The position numbers and the translations under genes are program-made. The notes under the pieces are model-generated. The model worked only from the letters and a program-made list of their open reading frames with translations. It was not told the origin of the DNA and did no database searches. A DNA stretch of 64,000 nt from Calliphora vicina (lineage: Eukaryota; Arthropoda; Insecta; Diptera; Calliphoridae). The stretch covers positions 163,352,726-163,416,725 of the forward strand of contig NC_088780.1 in NCBI RefSeq assembly GCF_958450345.1, in the 5' to 3' direction. This document shows positions 44,669 through 56,213 of the stretch, piece by piece. How positions within the stretch are numbered: the first letter of the stretch is position 1; each line of letters starts with the position of its first letter.

Positions 44669-45322
44669 TTTTCTAAAGGATTTGTACTGCCTGTGGTTAT
44701 TGACATAATTGATAAATTTTTATTTGCTCCACAATTTATTATTAAATTTTCTTTACATAATTGAAAAATGGCCACAAATTAAATTAATCCGATTAAATTG
44801 ATACAAGACAATACACAACTGAGCATTGAGATGATGCTATGAAATGGGAACGTGTTAAATGAAATCTAATGAAATACAGAAAAAACACAATAAAATAGAA
44901 GATTGCTAAAAACGTGTTAGAAATAAAACAACAACAAAATATAAGTAACAAACTGAGAAATATCCTGTGGTCCTCAGCACTGTAACAGCTGGATAATATC
45001 CTGCCTATAAAAGCTTTAAAAGTGACTTAAAAGTGAAAATGTTGTGATTACTTGCCATAGATGACTAGTGTACAACAGCAGCAATAACAACAACATAAAT
45101 AATAATAATAATGCTGATTATGATGTTGTTGTTAACAGCAAACAAAACAACAATTACTACAACTACATTAAGCCATATGTAAGCAAGTTAATGAAAAGCA
45201 AACAAACGCCCTTGAAGTTTCAACCAGAGTCTGTACCACGTATAGTAAACAGGCGTTTACAGAGGCGATATTGAGCGCGTGCAGGACTTTTGTAGTCTGC
45301 CACCGCATCAAACGCCCTCAAA
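44669..45322 (+). other. Probable 5' untranslated leader of ETHR-like gene
   Basis: From the TTTACAG acceptor at 44662-44668 to the candidate start codon. It contains several short upstream ORFs, for example ATGGCCACAAATTAA at 44768 and an eight-codon ATGACTAGT...TAA at 45061. CAA/AAT-rich simple sequence (45070-45160) is typical of fly neural-gene leaders. The frame used by exon 1 has a TAA at 45169-45171, so coding cannot begin upstream of that in the same frame. Confidence 0.6.
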
Positions 45323-46005
45323 ATGAAAACTCTTATGAAGCAACAGGAAAACCAACAACTACACATCCCAAATCTTATGGCCAGAAAAAGCATCAAACAA
45401 AATTTGTTCTATGGGAAATTTTATTTATTTGCTATTTGCTGCTCTGCTGTCAGGCCACAAACACTTCCGCTGCCCATTACAAACACAACAACTACAACAA
45501 CAACAGGGTCATTTTGTTGGCTGAGCAACCTTCGGCAGCGGTAACCTTACTCAACAATCAGACACTTCTTCAATTCAATGCAACATCTTGGCTGAAGACG
45601 AATTCATCGAAATCAACATCTTCTGCAGCAACACTGGCTAATTCTATCAAACGACACAATAATAATAAAAATGAAGTTGTCACTGTCTATAATAGAAATA
45701 GCAATAGCAATAAAAATGAAGTCATATTTCCCACGAACAATGAAATCACCAACATTATCGACCAGCACCACATCCTTTCATCAGCTACCGCAGCTACTCC
45801 TGCTGTTTATTCAACAAGTACTGGCACTTCTACTGCTACAACTTCAATATTTAATGTCTCAGCATCTTCTAGTGCTGCACCATCATCCTTCAATGACACT
45901 TCATTTGATGATAACGAAGTGCCAGAGATTCCTTCATACATACGCACCACTGCCATGTTTTTCTGCATCATCATAATGTTAATGGGTGTTATTGGCAACG
46001 TTATG
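45323..46005 (+). CDS. ETHR: Ecdysis-triggering hormone receptor-like, exon 1
   Basis: Encodes the N-terminal extracellular domain and first half of TM1 of a family A (rhodopsin-like) neuropeptide receptor. The frame ending at 46005 is open from 45172 but has no ATG before TM1. The best start is ATG 45323, in CAAAATG context but in the neighbouring frame. After about 20 codons a one-base shift would join it to KFVLWEILFICYLLLCC (about 45400-45450), a signal-peptide-like segment with small residues (QA) after it. Then follow about 160 Ser/Thr/Asn-rich residues with several N-glycosylation sequons (NTS, NQT, NAT, NSS, NVS, NDT) and the TM1 start (FFCIIIMLMGVIGNVM). It ends in phase 0 at ATG|GTAAGT. 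The A-run 45385-45389 is the obvious place for a missing base, by assembly error or real mutation. Confidence 0.75.
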
Positions 46006-46969
46006 GTAAGTTTTGAATTGAAGATTGAAAAAACTTTAAAACTTAAATCGTTTCTTTCTTTCTTGTTTGTTGTGGATAACAAATGATTAATTGTAAGAGT
46101 TTTAAAAGGAAACACTTTGTTATTTTATTATTTTTATTGTATTCTTGTGGTTTAAAAAAAACTGACCAAATGATTACTGCTAATGGCTTTGTTGTGGGAT
46201 TTTTTTTATTTAAATCTTTATTTAATCCTTTGTAAAGATGTTGTGATTAATTAGCTTAATTAAAAAAGAAATACAAGATATATTCACAGTGATTGCAAAT
46301 CAAAAAAACCCGCTGGACCGATGTGTAAAAAATTCAGTTTCAGTTTTTCAATATTCGGGCAAAATTTGACCGATTCCGGAACTTTGCCAAAGAAACAAAA
46401 TTATACTTCAAAATACAAATTTTTAATATTTTTAGGTAAACTAAATTTTTTTTCCAAAGTTGTTTTTTTAATTTTTTTGAAATTTTTTTTTCGTATTTTT
46501 AAATTTAAAAAAAACTTTTTTGAAAATTTTTTTTTGGTGAAAAAAAAATTCGGGTTAAAAAATATTTTTTCCTATTTTGAACCATTGTAGGTCCAACTTA
46601 CTATGATCTTTGAAATATCTATCATTAGATATCCATATTGTCTATATTAATGACTTAATAATCCAGATATTGGTAAGAAATCGAGGTTGTCCTGGTTCTT
46701 TCCTCATGTCTCAGCCATTTGTGGACCGATTTTGCTAATTTTAAATAGGAAACTTCTCGAAAGCATGTCTGACAGAATTATTAAAGTTTTTGATCCCGAA
46801 GATATCTGGGGTCTTCAGAAAATTGATTTCAACCGTCAGACGGTCAGACAGACAGACGGACATGGCTTAATCGACTCCACAATCTATAAGGATCCAGAAT
46901 ATATATACTTTATAAGGTCGAAAAATTATATTGTCGAAATTACAAACGGAATGACAAACTTATGTATAC

Positions 46970-48470
46970 TAGAGCCCTGCATGGGTGACTCTATTTGTCA
47001 CACACAGTGAGTAATCCATTGCTTTGCACTCAACTCATTTGTTATTTTGAATATTATTTACAAAGTGTACGTACTTTACGTACAAATCGAGTAAGTAAAC
47101 AACTTACGTATATAAAAAGAATACAAAATAAATATTCTGAATCGAGTGAATCGAGTTTTAAATGCCAAAAGAAAAATAATTAAAGCAAATAATAATAAAA
47201 AAACATGAAATCCATCGTATACAGAATATTGATTTAAGAAATATAACTGCTGTTTTCGTCATAATTCGACCCTTTGAAGAAGCCTCGAAGATACTAGAGG
47301 GTATTTCTCTCCCTCCAACAATTCATTTGGTCTACATTTATGTAAACAGCCTTCTAAAGAAATGCGCTGAAAACAATGAGGATATAAGTATTGCCAAGGC
47401 TTTGAAAAACGAGCATAGGCACTACTTGGAAACTGTAATTTTTTCTAATTTGACCACCTGGTATCGAGTTGCACTATTTCTGTTCCCACCTGCAAACAAA
47501 TTGCTAAGTTTCTCTGAAGAAGATCGAAATCTTATAAAATTGAAATGTATTGAGTTGATACAAAGCCTAGTACAGAATTGTGAGCCTATGACAGAACCAC
47601 AATAACAATCAGTAGCTCCAATCTCATCGAAAAATTTAGAATTGTTTTCAGATTTTATTCGATCATCTGATTTTCAAACCAACGAGGATTCAGTGGCCTC
47701 AGAGTTGAGACGATACTAAACAACAGAAGTGTCCTTTTTTGATGATTTCGACTCACTTAAGTGGAGGGATTCGCATAAGAACGAGTTCCCCTTTTTACAC
47801 AAATTGAGCTGCCGAATCTTAGCAATACCTGCAAGTAGCGCACCTTCAGAAAGGGTTTTCTCTTGTACAAGTAGCGCACCTTCAGAAAGGGTTTTCTCTT
47901 GTACCCGTAACGTGATTTCTGAAAAACGATGCTTGATTGCCTCAAATGATATTGCGGTAAATCAAATTATTTTTTTACACATGAATCACAAAAAATGCAG
48001 TTCCACAAGAAGTAGATGCTCACTTCTTGTGGTCCTTATATTTTATATTTTTCAATTTACAGTAGTTTTGCTTACATCTCTAAATAACATTTAAATATAA
48101 TTACTATATGAGTTAGATTAATAAAATATACATGTAAACAATAATGCGTTTTATTTGTAATCTCGCTATAAAAATGCATAAGAATAGTAATTCGTTCAAA
48201 GAATTTCATTATAATTAAATCACATAATAAAGCCCTCTATGATTCGATTCACTCGCTGTTTTGCACTCGATTTGAAACACTCTCAATACTCACATAATGC
48301 TTTACTCTTTACATTCATGTATTTTGCTTTATTTGAAATTTTTGTCAAATACGTTTTTGTTTTGAATAAATTATTATATTCATTCAAAAAACAATGAGTG
48401 AGTCAAAAACAGTGCTTGAAAAAAATTAAATGTTTTAAAATATTATTTAAGTCACTCATGCAGGGCTCTA
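46970..48470 (+). mobile_element. hAT transposon, 1501 bp, perfect 8-bp TSD
   Basis: Flanked by ATGTATAC at 46962-46969 and 48471-48478. The ends TAGAGCCCTGCATGGGTGAC and GTCACTCATGCAGGGCTCTA are inverted repeats with one mismatch. TAGAG-type ends and an 8-bp duplication are diagnostic of hAT. Internal coding is reduced to C-terminal transposase pieces, so this is a deleted, non-autonomous derivative. Confidence 0.95.
47327..48094 (+). pseudogene. hAT transposase C-terminal fragment
   Basis: Two blocks in one element. 47327-47605 reads a helical region ending in TAA. 47729-48094 reads the hAT dimerisation domain: FPFLHKLSCRILAIPASSAP, SERVFSCT, then RNVISEKRCLIASNDIAVNQ and IIFLHMN. A perfect 36-bp tandem duplication (47834-47869 and 47870-47905) repeats SSAPSERVFSCT in frame, inside the normally invariant SERVFS segment. 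The BED zinc finger and the catalytic Asp regions are absent, and stops separate the blocks. Not functional as it stands. Confidence 0.88.
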
Positions 48471-48764
48471 ATGTATACCCTTCTCACGAAGGTGAAGGGT
48501 ATAAAAACATAGATTATGGAATTTTAAAGAAGCTACAGGTTTTGTTGAAAAAAAAGTTTGGAAATAAACGGATGAAAAAAGTTTTTGGTAAAAAAATGGG
48601 TTTAAAAAATATTTTTCCCGACTGGTTCAACTCAAAATTTTCCAATTTTCACTTTTTGCAAGATATTCTTACATAATTTTCTCTACTCTTTCGCAAAAAA
48701 ATACGTTTGTATTCGTCTTCAATTTTCATTTTAATGCACAGTGGGGCAGAATAAAATTTGACGT

Positions 48765-48880
48765 GGGCGTAGCCATGGAGTATTCGAGTTTAAGTTATTA
48801 AAATGGGCCCTACAAATGCTCCAGGGGCGGCGCTATGGTGGCTCAAAGTAGGGTACCTTTGACATGTCAAATTTTTAAAC
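48765..48880. repeat. Interspersed repeat family I, copy 2
   Basis: TATTCGAGTTTAAGTTATTA, GGGGCGGCGCTATGG and CTCAAAGTAGGGTACC match 31330-31460. Confidence 0.6.
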
Positions 48881-49137
48881 AATATTTCAAAGATTTTTAT
48901 ATTTTTGGAAAGCGTTTGGCTAGTCATATTTATCTATTATAATTTCCAATTTATAGGCATTTCAAAATTTAAATTTTAAAATTTTGTCATTACTTGGTCC
49001 GCTTTTTTTTACTTTTCTAAGTAGCGAATTGTTGTTACCTTTACCCTTGCAAATTGCTGACTTTGTGGGCTCATATAAATATTAAACTCAAAATGCAATC
49101 TTTTTTATTTGAAATTTAAATTGATTCCCTTTTCCAG

Positions 49138-49300
49138 GTTCCCATTGTAATCGTACGCACGAAGGACATGCGTAATTCAACAAATATATTTTTAACGAAT
49201 CTCAGCATTGCTGATCTATTAGTTCTACTGATTTGTACTCCAACGGTTTTAGTTGAACTAAATACAAAACCAGAAACCTGGATATTGGGTCATGAAATGT
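49138..49300 (+). CDS. ETHR: ETHR-like receptor, exon 2 (TM1 end to ECL1)
   Basis: Phase 0 in (TTTTCCAG|GTTCCC), phase 1 out (ATGT|GTAAGT). Encodes VPIVIVRTKDMRNSTNIF, the end of TM1 and first intracellular loop; then TM2 with the conserved LSIADLLVLL Leu/Asp pattern; then extracellular loop 1 (NTKPETWILGHEM). The last base contributes to the Cys codon that, with a Cys in ECL2, forms the conserved receptor disulphide. Wording is very close to what I recall of Drosophila ETHR (CG5911), including MRNSTNIFLTNLSIADLL. Confidence 0.92.
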
Positions 49301-49347
49301 GTAAGTATAGCAAATATTTTCAATTATTATTCTCAATATAAAACAAC

Positions 49348-49704
49348 TAGGAGTGTGCGATTAAGCGATTAATCTAACACCCTGATTAATCAAACATTTT
49401 TATAATTTATATCCATAACCCCCTGTCTATACTTGACAAATATTTATCGTAACAATTAATGACGTTTGTTGTCAAGACAAAGTTGTCTGGGCACTAACAA
49501 TTTTGTCATAACGAAACATTAATGCTAATAAATGGAGACTATATACCTGATAATTTTTTATCTTGACAACCATTTTGACGTTTATCATGATAAAAATTTA
49601 TCAGGTAATATATAGACAGGGGGTAATAATTTCAAATAAATGTTGTTTTCTTTTTTAATTGATTAATCATAGCTTTGGTTATTCTGAATAATCGCACATC
49701 CCTA
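49348..49704. mobile_element. hAT-like MITE (outer), in ETHR intron 2
   Basis: Left end TAGGAGTGTGCGATTAAGCG; the right end's reverse complement is TAGGGATGTGCGATTATTCA, typical hAT-style TAGGG-TGTGCG ends. Flanks AAAACAAC and AAAACTAA agree at 6 of 8 positions, a possible decayed 8-bp duplication. Confidence 0.75.
49419..49623. mobile_element. Inner MITE, possible PIF/Harbinger type
   Basis: CCCCCTGTCTATA and TATAGACAGGGGG are perfect 13-bp inverted ends; TAA is present on both flanks, consistent with a TWA target duplication. About 205 bp with further complementary interior (TTGACAA, GATAAA). Nested in the outer MITE. Confidence 0.75.
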
Positions 49705-49773
49705 AAAACTAAAAATTTATAATTTCCTTCAACTAATTTTTTTACAATAATCCTGTTATTTTCATTTCATTAG

Positions 49774-49954
49774 GTAAAGCAGTGCCATTTGTTGAACTAA
49801 CCGTGGCTCATGCCAGTGTCTTAACAATTTTGGCCATATCATTTGAGCGTTATTACGCCATTTGTGAGCCTTTAAAGGCCGGTTATGTTTGTACCAAAAC
49901 TAGAGCTATATTAATCTGTTCCTTGGCCTGGGGTATTGCTGCTTTATTTACCAG
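49774..49954 (+). CDS. ETHR: ETHR-like receptor, exon 3 (TM3-TM4)
   Basis: Phase 1 in (CATTAG|GTAAAG), phase 2 out (ACCAG|GTGAGT). Completes the Cys codon and encodes CKAVPFVELTVAHASVLTIL (TM3), the G-protein-coupling ERY motif (AISFERYYAICEPL), intracellular loop 2 (KAGYVCTKTRA) and most of TM4 (ILICSLAWGIAALF). All class A landmarks for this segment are present. In Drosophila ETHR the alternative A and B 3' exons are joined after this common part, which matches the very long following intron. Confidence 0.93.
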
Positions 49955-50157
49955 GTGAGTTGTGTTGTAATTAAAATCTGTTTCATTGTAATCGATCATC
50001 ATTATTCACATATCTTTGGACATGGCACTCGTAAATTCATGGGCGTTATAATTAAAAATTTCATACCAGTAATTCATTTTGTAAATAGCAAATAATTGAA
50101 GATCATGAATATTCATAAAGACAAGTGCATTCGGTGTAATTACTACTAAAAAAAAAT

Positions 50158-50538
50158 GTTATGAAAAGAGGTGTTATTACACTTAAAACTAATAATATTT
50201 TCAGTATCATTGTTTATATGTTTAATTTACTATTCATATGATTGTAGCAATCATATATATGATTGCAGTGTAGTATATGTTTGTGGCAACCATTTTAATG
50301 ATGTAATAGCTCACCATATTGTGTTGTTCTCGGATTATGGTTTTCATACTCTGAGAACAACATATTATGATGATTCATTATGAACATGATTGCCCTAAAC
50401 ATATATTTATTTACTACAACCATATATATAGTTGCTAAATTGATGTGAATGGTTACTTAAACATATTATGGTTACCATAATCATATAAAAATTGTAAAAA
50501 TGGTTGTAGTAATAGATATTAACCCCTCTTTTCATAAC
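50158..50538. mobile_element. MITE family F, copy 2
   Basis: The ends GTTATGAAAAGAGGTGTTA and TTAACCCCTCTTTTCATAAC are inverted. Internal near-palindromes include GTTGTTCTCGGATTATG paired with CTGAGAACAACAT and tandem CATATATATGATTG/AACCATATATATAG stretches. The apparent 70-codon frame at 50171-50383 is MITE sequence. Confidence 0.8.
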
Positions 50539-53139
50539 TATCTGTAATATACATCCACTACTGGCAATAATTCATTGTTCATATCGAATTCATACAAGTT
50601 TTTCTTAATCGTTCCTCTACTACTTACTTACTATTACCGCATTAAACCATAATAATATTCATTTTTTTTATATTTTTTATTATTTCTCTCTTACATTTGT
50701 AGTTAAGCATGTTGTTTTGGCGTAGTTTTGTTTATAGTTGTTTCTAATTTAATGTAATCCAGGTATTAGAAATGCTGCACAGTAGCCCTGTATTTAATAG
50801 TAGTTGTTGTTTTTTTTATTATTATGAAACATTTATTTTATTTATGGTGTATAGCTAGTTAATAAATATTGCTTATAAATATTTGCTTAACAAAGAAAAT
50901 TCAAGCGATATAAAGTTCTTCAAGGAGGGAATGGAAATGAAGTAGATAATCTAACAATATTGAAGTACATGTTTGAAATAAGCTGCCTACATTTGTATGG
51001 AATTGAATGTTTATTTTGTTTTTCAATACCAAATAATCCTGATGAAAATTTAAATAAAATTATGCCAGCTCGTATAATTTTTATTCTTTCTGTTTAGACT
51101 TCATGATTTAAATAGTAGGGCATGGACATGGGGTTGTCTTAGAATTTTTTAGGAAACCAGAATTCAAAATATTGAATTGTTGCAAACGAAATGACAAAAT
51201 ACGGTCTTTCGTTTTTTGGGTGGGTATATACAAATTTTGGTCACCGGTCATAAATTGGCAACCCGTAGCTGAGTTGCCAATTTTTAGTTACGGGTTGGCA
51301 ACTTTTAATCGACATTCAACATTGGGGGGGGGGGTTAATTAAAAGTTGTTCCACATTTTTCATTTTATTAATTTTTTTATAGGAAGACTTTTCGGTTTTG
51401 GGGGGGGGAAATTTCATATTCCCCAAGATCCGCGCCTGATTCCAATAGTGAACATTGAAACAGCCGCTTTTGCTGTTGGATCAATTAAGGTTTAGTTGGA
51501 TATTTCTACCTAAAAGGTCATAGAAACTATTTTTGGAACGGATCGTACCGGGGGGCTGGTTAGCGTCTAAGCTACTTCTGTATTTATTACATCTGCCTAT
51601 ATTTTTAGACTCTTCGATATTTTTGCTCCAGTATTTGCTTTTACATTGTGTTCTCCTAATCATTTGTTTGGTTTTGGTATTAAAACCAACTTTCACGACT
51701 CAGGAAATTTACCTTTTTGAAGGCGAATATAACATATAGCGGCATATTCAGGTTTTCTAATTTCTTTCTCTGATACATCTTTAGTGTGAAAATACCACAA
51801 TTTTGGAAAAACTACCTCAACAAATTTTCTAAGGAGCTGTAGAATTCGTTGGTCTTTAAAACGTGACATTACAATTCGATATATTTTCCCCAAGGATTCA
51901 CATCAACTTCCATATACAATGGCCTGAAGCTATATTTGCTGAATTCACAAAACCCCTTGTATCATTGTATCAAGTGTATTATTGAATTCAAATACAATAG
52001 TGTAAGCTTGTTGTTGGAAATTTTCATACAAAAATTAAATACACTTATACACTTTTATTTTGTATGTTTTTATAAAGTTGTATTGGTTTACAGCTATAAA
52101 TTTCGTTGAGCACACATATACGGGTATATGTAAGAGAGTAATTTGAAAAAAATGAGAGTCGGTCTACTTCCCTGCAGGAAGTGTCAATAGTGAAACTATA
52201 CTGATTTACTATTGACACAGTCACCAGTACTAGTGACTTATTTTACCCCAGACAATGCTATTTACTATAGACATTTAACATGTGCATATCATTGGAATTC
52301 TACTACTGACGACATTACTATTGACTAGGTACTGATTCACTAGTACATTTTAGTAATTCTAATCTACACTTTTGGTACTTTTCTGAAGTAGATGTAAATA
52401 ATGAAACTGCATATTTTGTTAACATTTCACGTTGTATTAAACAAATTAAAAAACGAAATGGTATGAATTCATAACAGATGGAAGAGTCGTCTTCGTTGAC
52501 GCTTCGTTGACAATGTCGCTAAAAAGTCACCAAAATAGTCGACAAAACCGGTGACTTGGAGACACTTGACCCCAGGTTTCCTTCAGGGTTGTTATACATA
52601 CTACGCTTCCAAAAACATTCATACAATATACAATGGGTGTTCACAACTTAATAAACAAAAATTGTATTTAATACAAGATACACGATACAAATTGTTGTGA
52701 ATTCAGAAATTGTTTGCTTCTCCTTATTGTCAGGTGGAGCCTTTACCTAGCTTGCTGATATGCTAGATGTTTTACATTGGCATCTTGTTAGGACCTTCCT
52801 TTTTGAAATTGGCGCCTTGTTCTGAGGCATTCCCTTAAAAATGTCTCATTTCATCCGATTGTTTTCTCCTAGAAATCTTTAGGGCATCCGTAATTTTGGT
52901 TTCCTCATTCTATGTCAAACGGATAGCAAATTTATCGTTCGAAACGTTATCCTTGTCATTTCAATAGGATTATGGCCTGGTAGTCGCTGTGAGAGTAGTT
53001 TCCGCTAATGCTCTATTTAATCTCCCTAGTAAGGGTGGGGTTCATGAATGTTATGTGTTCTGGACATTACCAACCATGAATCCTAAATCAGGCTACGGGG
53101 GTGATTCAAGGGGGTGAAGGAAATTCCCAAAATTCCACA
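50539..53139. other. Intron sequence without recognised gene
   Basis: Runs of G at 51326-51335 and 51401-51409, and a hairpin TTGGCAACCCGTA/TACGGGTTGGCAA (51254-51302). Two adjacent minus frames (51481-51696, 51693-51893; 71 and 66 codons) are slightly GC-richer than their surroundings but match nothing I recognise; they may be retroelement debris. 52700-53100 is also relatively GC-rich and unplaced. Confidence 0.45.
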
Positions 53140-53300
53140 TTTTCGAAGCATTAAAAGCTTTGTTGTTTACACTATAATGTTCAATAACTAAATGAGAATA
53201 AATAACAGATATATTCTCTTCAAAATTACATATAAGTTATTACAAACTCTATTCTAAATCCCACATTTTAAGTGATAAACACAATCATTTACAATAATAC
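53140..53300 (-). mobile_element. Mariner 5'-end fragment M9
   Basis: TTGTTGTTTACACTATAATG, AGAATAAATAACAGATATAT and CCCACATTTTAAGTGATAAA match the 5' ends of M5, M7 and M8. No coding part. Confidence 0.65.
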
Positions 53301-53879
53301 ACTGTTAATACAGTTGATGTTAACTCTAACAGCTCCAACGATATACTAACTCACTCACAACTCGTTACTATTTATATACACAGCTCCACCTTCTAGAAGT
53401 CTCATGAATAAGCTAACGGAAATAGTAGAATGTTCTATTTTCACAATAAACACCTAGAGATTTTAAAGCTACATCACAGTTAATGTTGTCATACTTTTAA
53501 ACAATGTTAATAACTGCGTGTTATCAACATATGTACAGAAAGTGAATATTTTCATCAAAGATTATTTAAAAAAAAAGTTCCTTTAATTTCCATGCATTTC
53601 TAAAGTGAAAAAATTCCACAATGTTTTTAAATTAAAACGAATTTATGGGTTTTTGGACTTTTTAAATAGAAGAGAGTTTGCGGATTATTTTGAAATAAAA
53701 ACCGAGAAAAAAAAGACCATTAAACTCCAATAAAAAAAGGTATAGATGAAAAAAATATAGCGTTTTCTGTTTTGTAACAATTTGTTTACACATACGTTAT
53801 AACGAGTTTTTCGTCTTATGAATATGGTGGTTTTTGGATATTGCCTTGAATATTTTTGGCAATAATTGAGCTGAATTCT

Positions 53880-54236
53880 CCAAAATTCGGGTGTTTTGAA
53901 CTGAGTAATACAAAATATGCGCCGTTCTTTAGTCTTTCATATAGTTTTATCAGTTTTAAAAAAGTCAATTATTTTTTTAGATGAGAGTTTTTTTTCGTTG
54001 TAAACGTCAAAGTTAAAATTCGTGTTTTCTCGTATATTTGACAAGTAAAAATTTGGGTTAAATACAGATTAGAAAGATATTAATATCTACTATTTAAATC
54101 AGGTTTTATTTCTGAAATCGCATGATTTGTTGAAAATTTATTTAAGAAATAGTAAAATGTCATAAAACATTCAAAGCCGTTTTTTTCTCGAAACGACTTT
54201 TTTGAATTATGACGTTGTTGCAGCAAATGAGCGATA
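53880..54236 (-). repeat. Interspersed repeat family G, copy 1
   Basis: GGGTGTTTTGAACTGAGTAA through TATGCGCCGTTCTTTAGTCT to GTTGCAGCAAATGAGCGATA, inverted relative to copy 2 at 61912-62307. One terminal repeat is degraded. Confidence 0.8.
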
Positions 54237-55682
54237 TGTATCTTATATTTACAAATTTATTCTATTTATAGCAGTCTTATCTTACACATATATTTTAATT
54301 ACAGATTGTACAACAATATTTCTAGTTGAATACATTATTACATAAAAAACTTAAAATTTTCCAAACAATCCAACAACTTCCGTTTCCTCTTTGTAAGCTA
54401 TTTAAATTTGGAATTCCAATAAAAAAAAATAATTTAATTAACAAACTAAAAATAACACTGACAACAGTTTTCATAATAAAACCAACAAATAAATTTAATT
54501 TTTTTTTGTTTTCTTTCTCTGACTCTGCTGCTATGTACAATAGTATTCGTAATATTTAGTCATTGAAATATAAAAATTTAAGAGCTCATTAATGTCATTA
54601 TCGCAAATCGTAGAATATTTGTTTTGTTTTGTTTAGTTTATATTTTTGTTACTTTTTGTCTACTTTTTATTAATATTGTCCTGTTTATATGCAAATTTTG
54701 CCAAAGACCCGCCAGAAAATGTAAAGAAAACGTTAAAAAAAAATATAACAAAAAAACAAGTAATAAGTAGTAATAAAATTAATGTAAATAATATAAATAA
54801 ATTTTAGGCAAACAAAACTTGTAGATACTTGTATTTATTATTAAAAAAATAAAATGTTTTGGCTGTAGATAAAAATTCATAGCTAAAACAAAACCTTTTA
54901 GTAGCTACATATACAATAGATGTACGCACGTGTTCTTAAGAAGTTAAACTTGAAAGTTTCTTTGAAAGATAAATTATTTTAATTTACTAATTAATATTAA
55001 ATATTATTTTACTTCAAAATTTTCAAAATGTTTCCACTTGTCATTAAAACACATTTTTTTCCTAAAATAACCAAAAAATATTTCAGAAATAGTTTTTTTA
55101 TTTCTTTCTTGCAACAGTTATTAGAAACCAACTTGTTTAGATAGTCCCATTATCACTTTTTAAATTTCAATAAAATCGGCCCATAAATATATAACATTTC
55201 ACTACTTTCCATGAGAAATTCCAAATATTGAAAAAATTAACATTTGACCTGTACGATTTAAGGGTTAACGTTTTCCGATTTTAGTAAAACTTGCAGACTA
55301 TATTTAAAATAAAAGATAGGCTCATTGTCACTTTTTAAGTTTCATTAAAATCGTCCCAAAAATATATATATTTCCATGAGAAATTCCAAATATTGAAAAA
55401 TTTGTCCTTTGACCTTCACGATTTAAGGGTTAACGTTTTCCGATTTTAGTAAAACTTTCATTCTGAATAGGTTTTACTTAAAATTCATAACTATAAGGAA
55501 ATTGGGATCATTTTCCAAAATGTGGACAAAAAATTAGTTGTTCTCGAAAATCGCAAATTGTAAATCGCAGATACGGAAAAACTATGGAAGATATTGTAAT
55601 ACTTGTAAAATTAGCTTTTATTTCAATATTTCTCAAACTATGTTAATTTTGTTCCTAAATTTCTTGTTCTAGTGGCCACTTT
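54237..55682. other. Intron sequence with a ~165-bp imperfect tandem duplication
   Basis: AGGGTTAACGTTTTCCGATT occurs at 55261 and again at 55426, with surrounding CATGAGAAATTCCAAATATT and TCACTTTTTAA also doubled. A 77-codon plus frame at 54326-54559 is Lys/Phe/Asn-rich without a recognised domain. No gene called. Confidence 0.55.
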
Positions 55683-56213
55683 TTTAAAGAAGTAAATTTA
55701 CTATTTAAAAAAAAGTAGTATTTGTAATACAATTTTAAAAAAGTAGTACTTCTACTTCTTTTCTAAAATAGTAATATTTCTTCTACTTTTTTAAAAAGTT
55801 AGTATTTCTAAAACTTTTTAAAAATAGTATTATGTATTTCTACTAAATTTTAAAAAAATTAGTACATATTTTTAAAACAATTTAAAATTTCTATTTTTTT
55901 TTTTTTAAATTAGTAGTATTTATACTACTTTTTTATAATATTAGTATTTCTGATACTTTTTTAAAATAAAGTACTATTTATAAATTTTTTTTAAAAAAAC
56001 GTAGTATTTCTCCTAAGTACTTTTTGATAACGTATATTTCTACTACCTTTTAAAAAAATAATATTTCTACTACTTTTTAAAAAAGTAGTATTACAGGCAA
56101 ATCCCGGCATAACGAACAATATGTTGTCAGGCCCATTCGTAAATTTGAAAAATTCGTTATATCGAGATGTTTTTTTTTTAATTTTGGTCTACTTTTTCTA
56201 TATTGGAATTTAA

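Larger units (their letters stand above)
46390..48507 (+). repeat. DINE-1-like repeat, family A copy 6, split by hAT
   Basis: Left piece to 46969: AAATTATACTTCAAAATAC, an A/T segment, ATATCTATCATTAGATATCC, GACAGACAGACGGACATGGC. Right piece 48471-48507: ACCCTTCTCACGAAGGTGAA and GGGTATAAAA. The 3' hairpin end is missing. The frame 46687-47010 is repeat read-through. Confidence 0.82.
46006..49137 (+). other. ETHR: ETHR-like intron 1 (3.1 kb)
   Basis: GTAAGT donor, TTTTCCAG acceptor. It holds a family A repeat interrupted by a 1.5-kb hAT element, and family I copy 2. 46086-46389 and 48890-49137 contain nothing else I recognise. Confidence 0.8.
49301..49773 (+). other. ETHR: ETHR-like intron 2 with nested MITEs
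   Basis: A 473-bp intron, mostly occupied by an outer foldback (49348-49704) which itself contains a second one (49419-49623). Donor GTAAGT, acceptor CATTAG. Confidence 0.85.

Noticed and set aside
45068..45274. Asn-rich frame upstream of ETHR exon 1 as coding N-terminus
   Set aside because: It lies in another frame, begins without ATG, and ends at a stop at 45272-45274; the CAA/AAT repeat looks like leader sequence.
51481..51893. Two adjacent minus-strand frames in intron 3
   Set aside because: They could be retroelement debris but I recognise no motif, so no gene is called.
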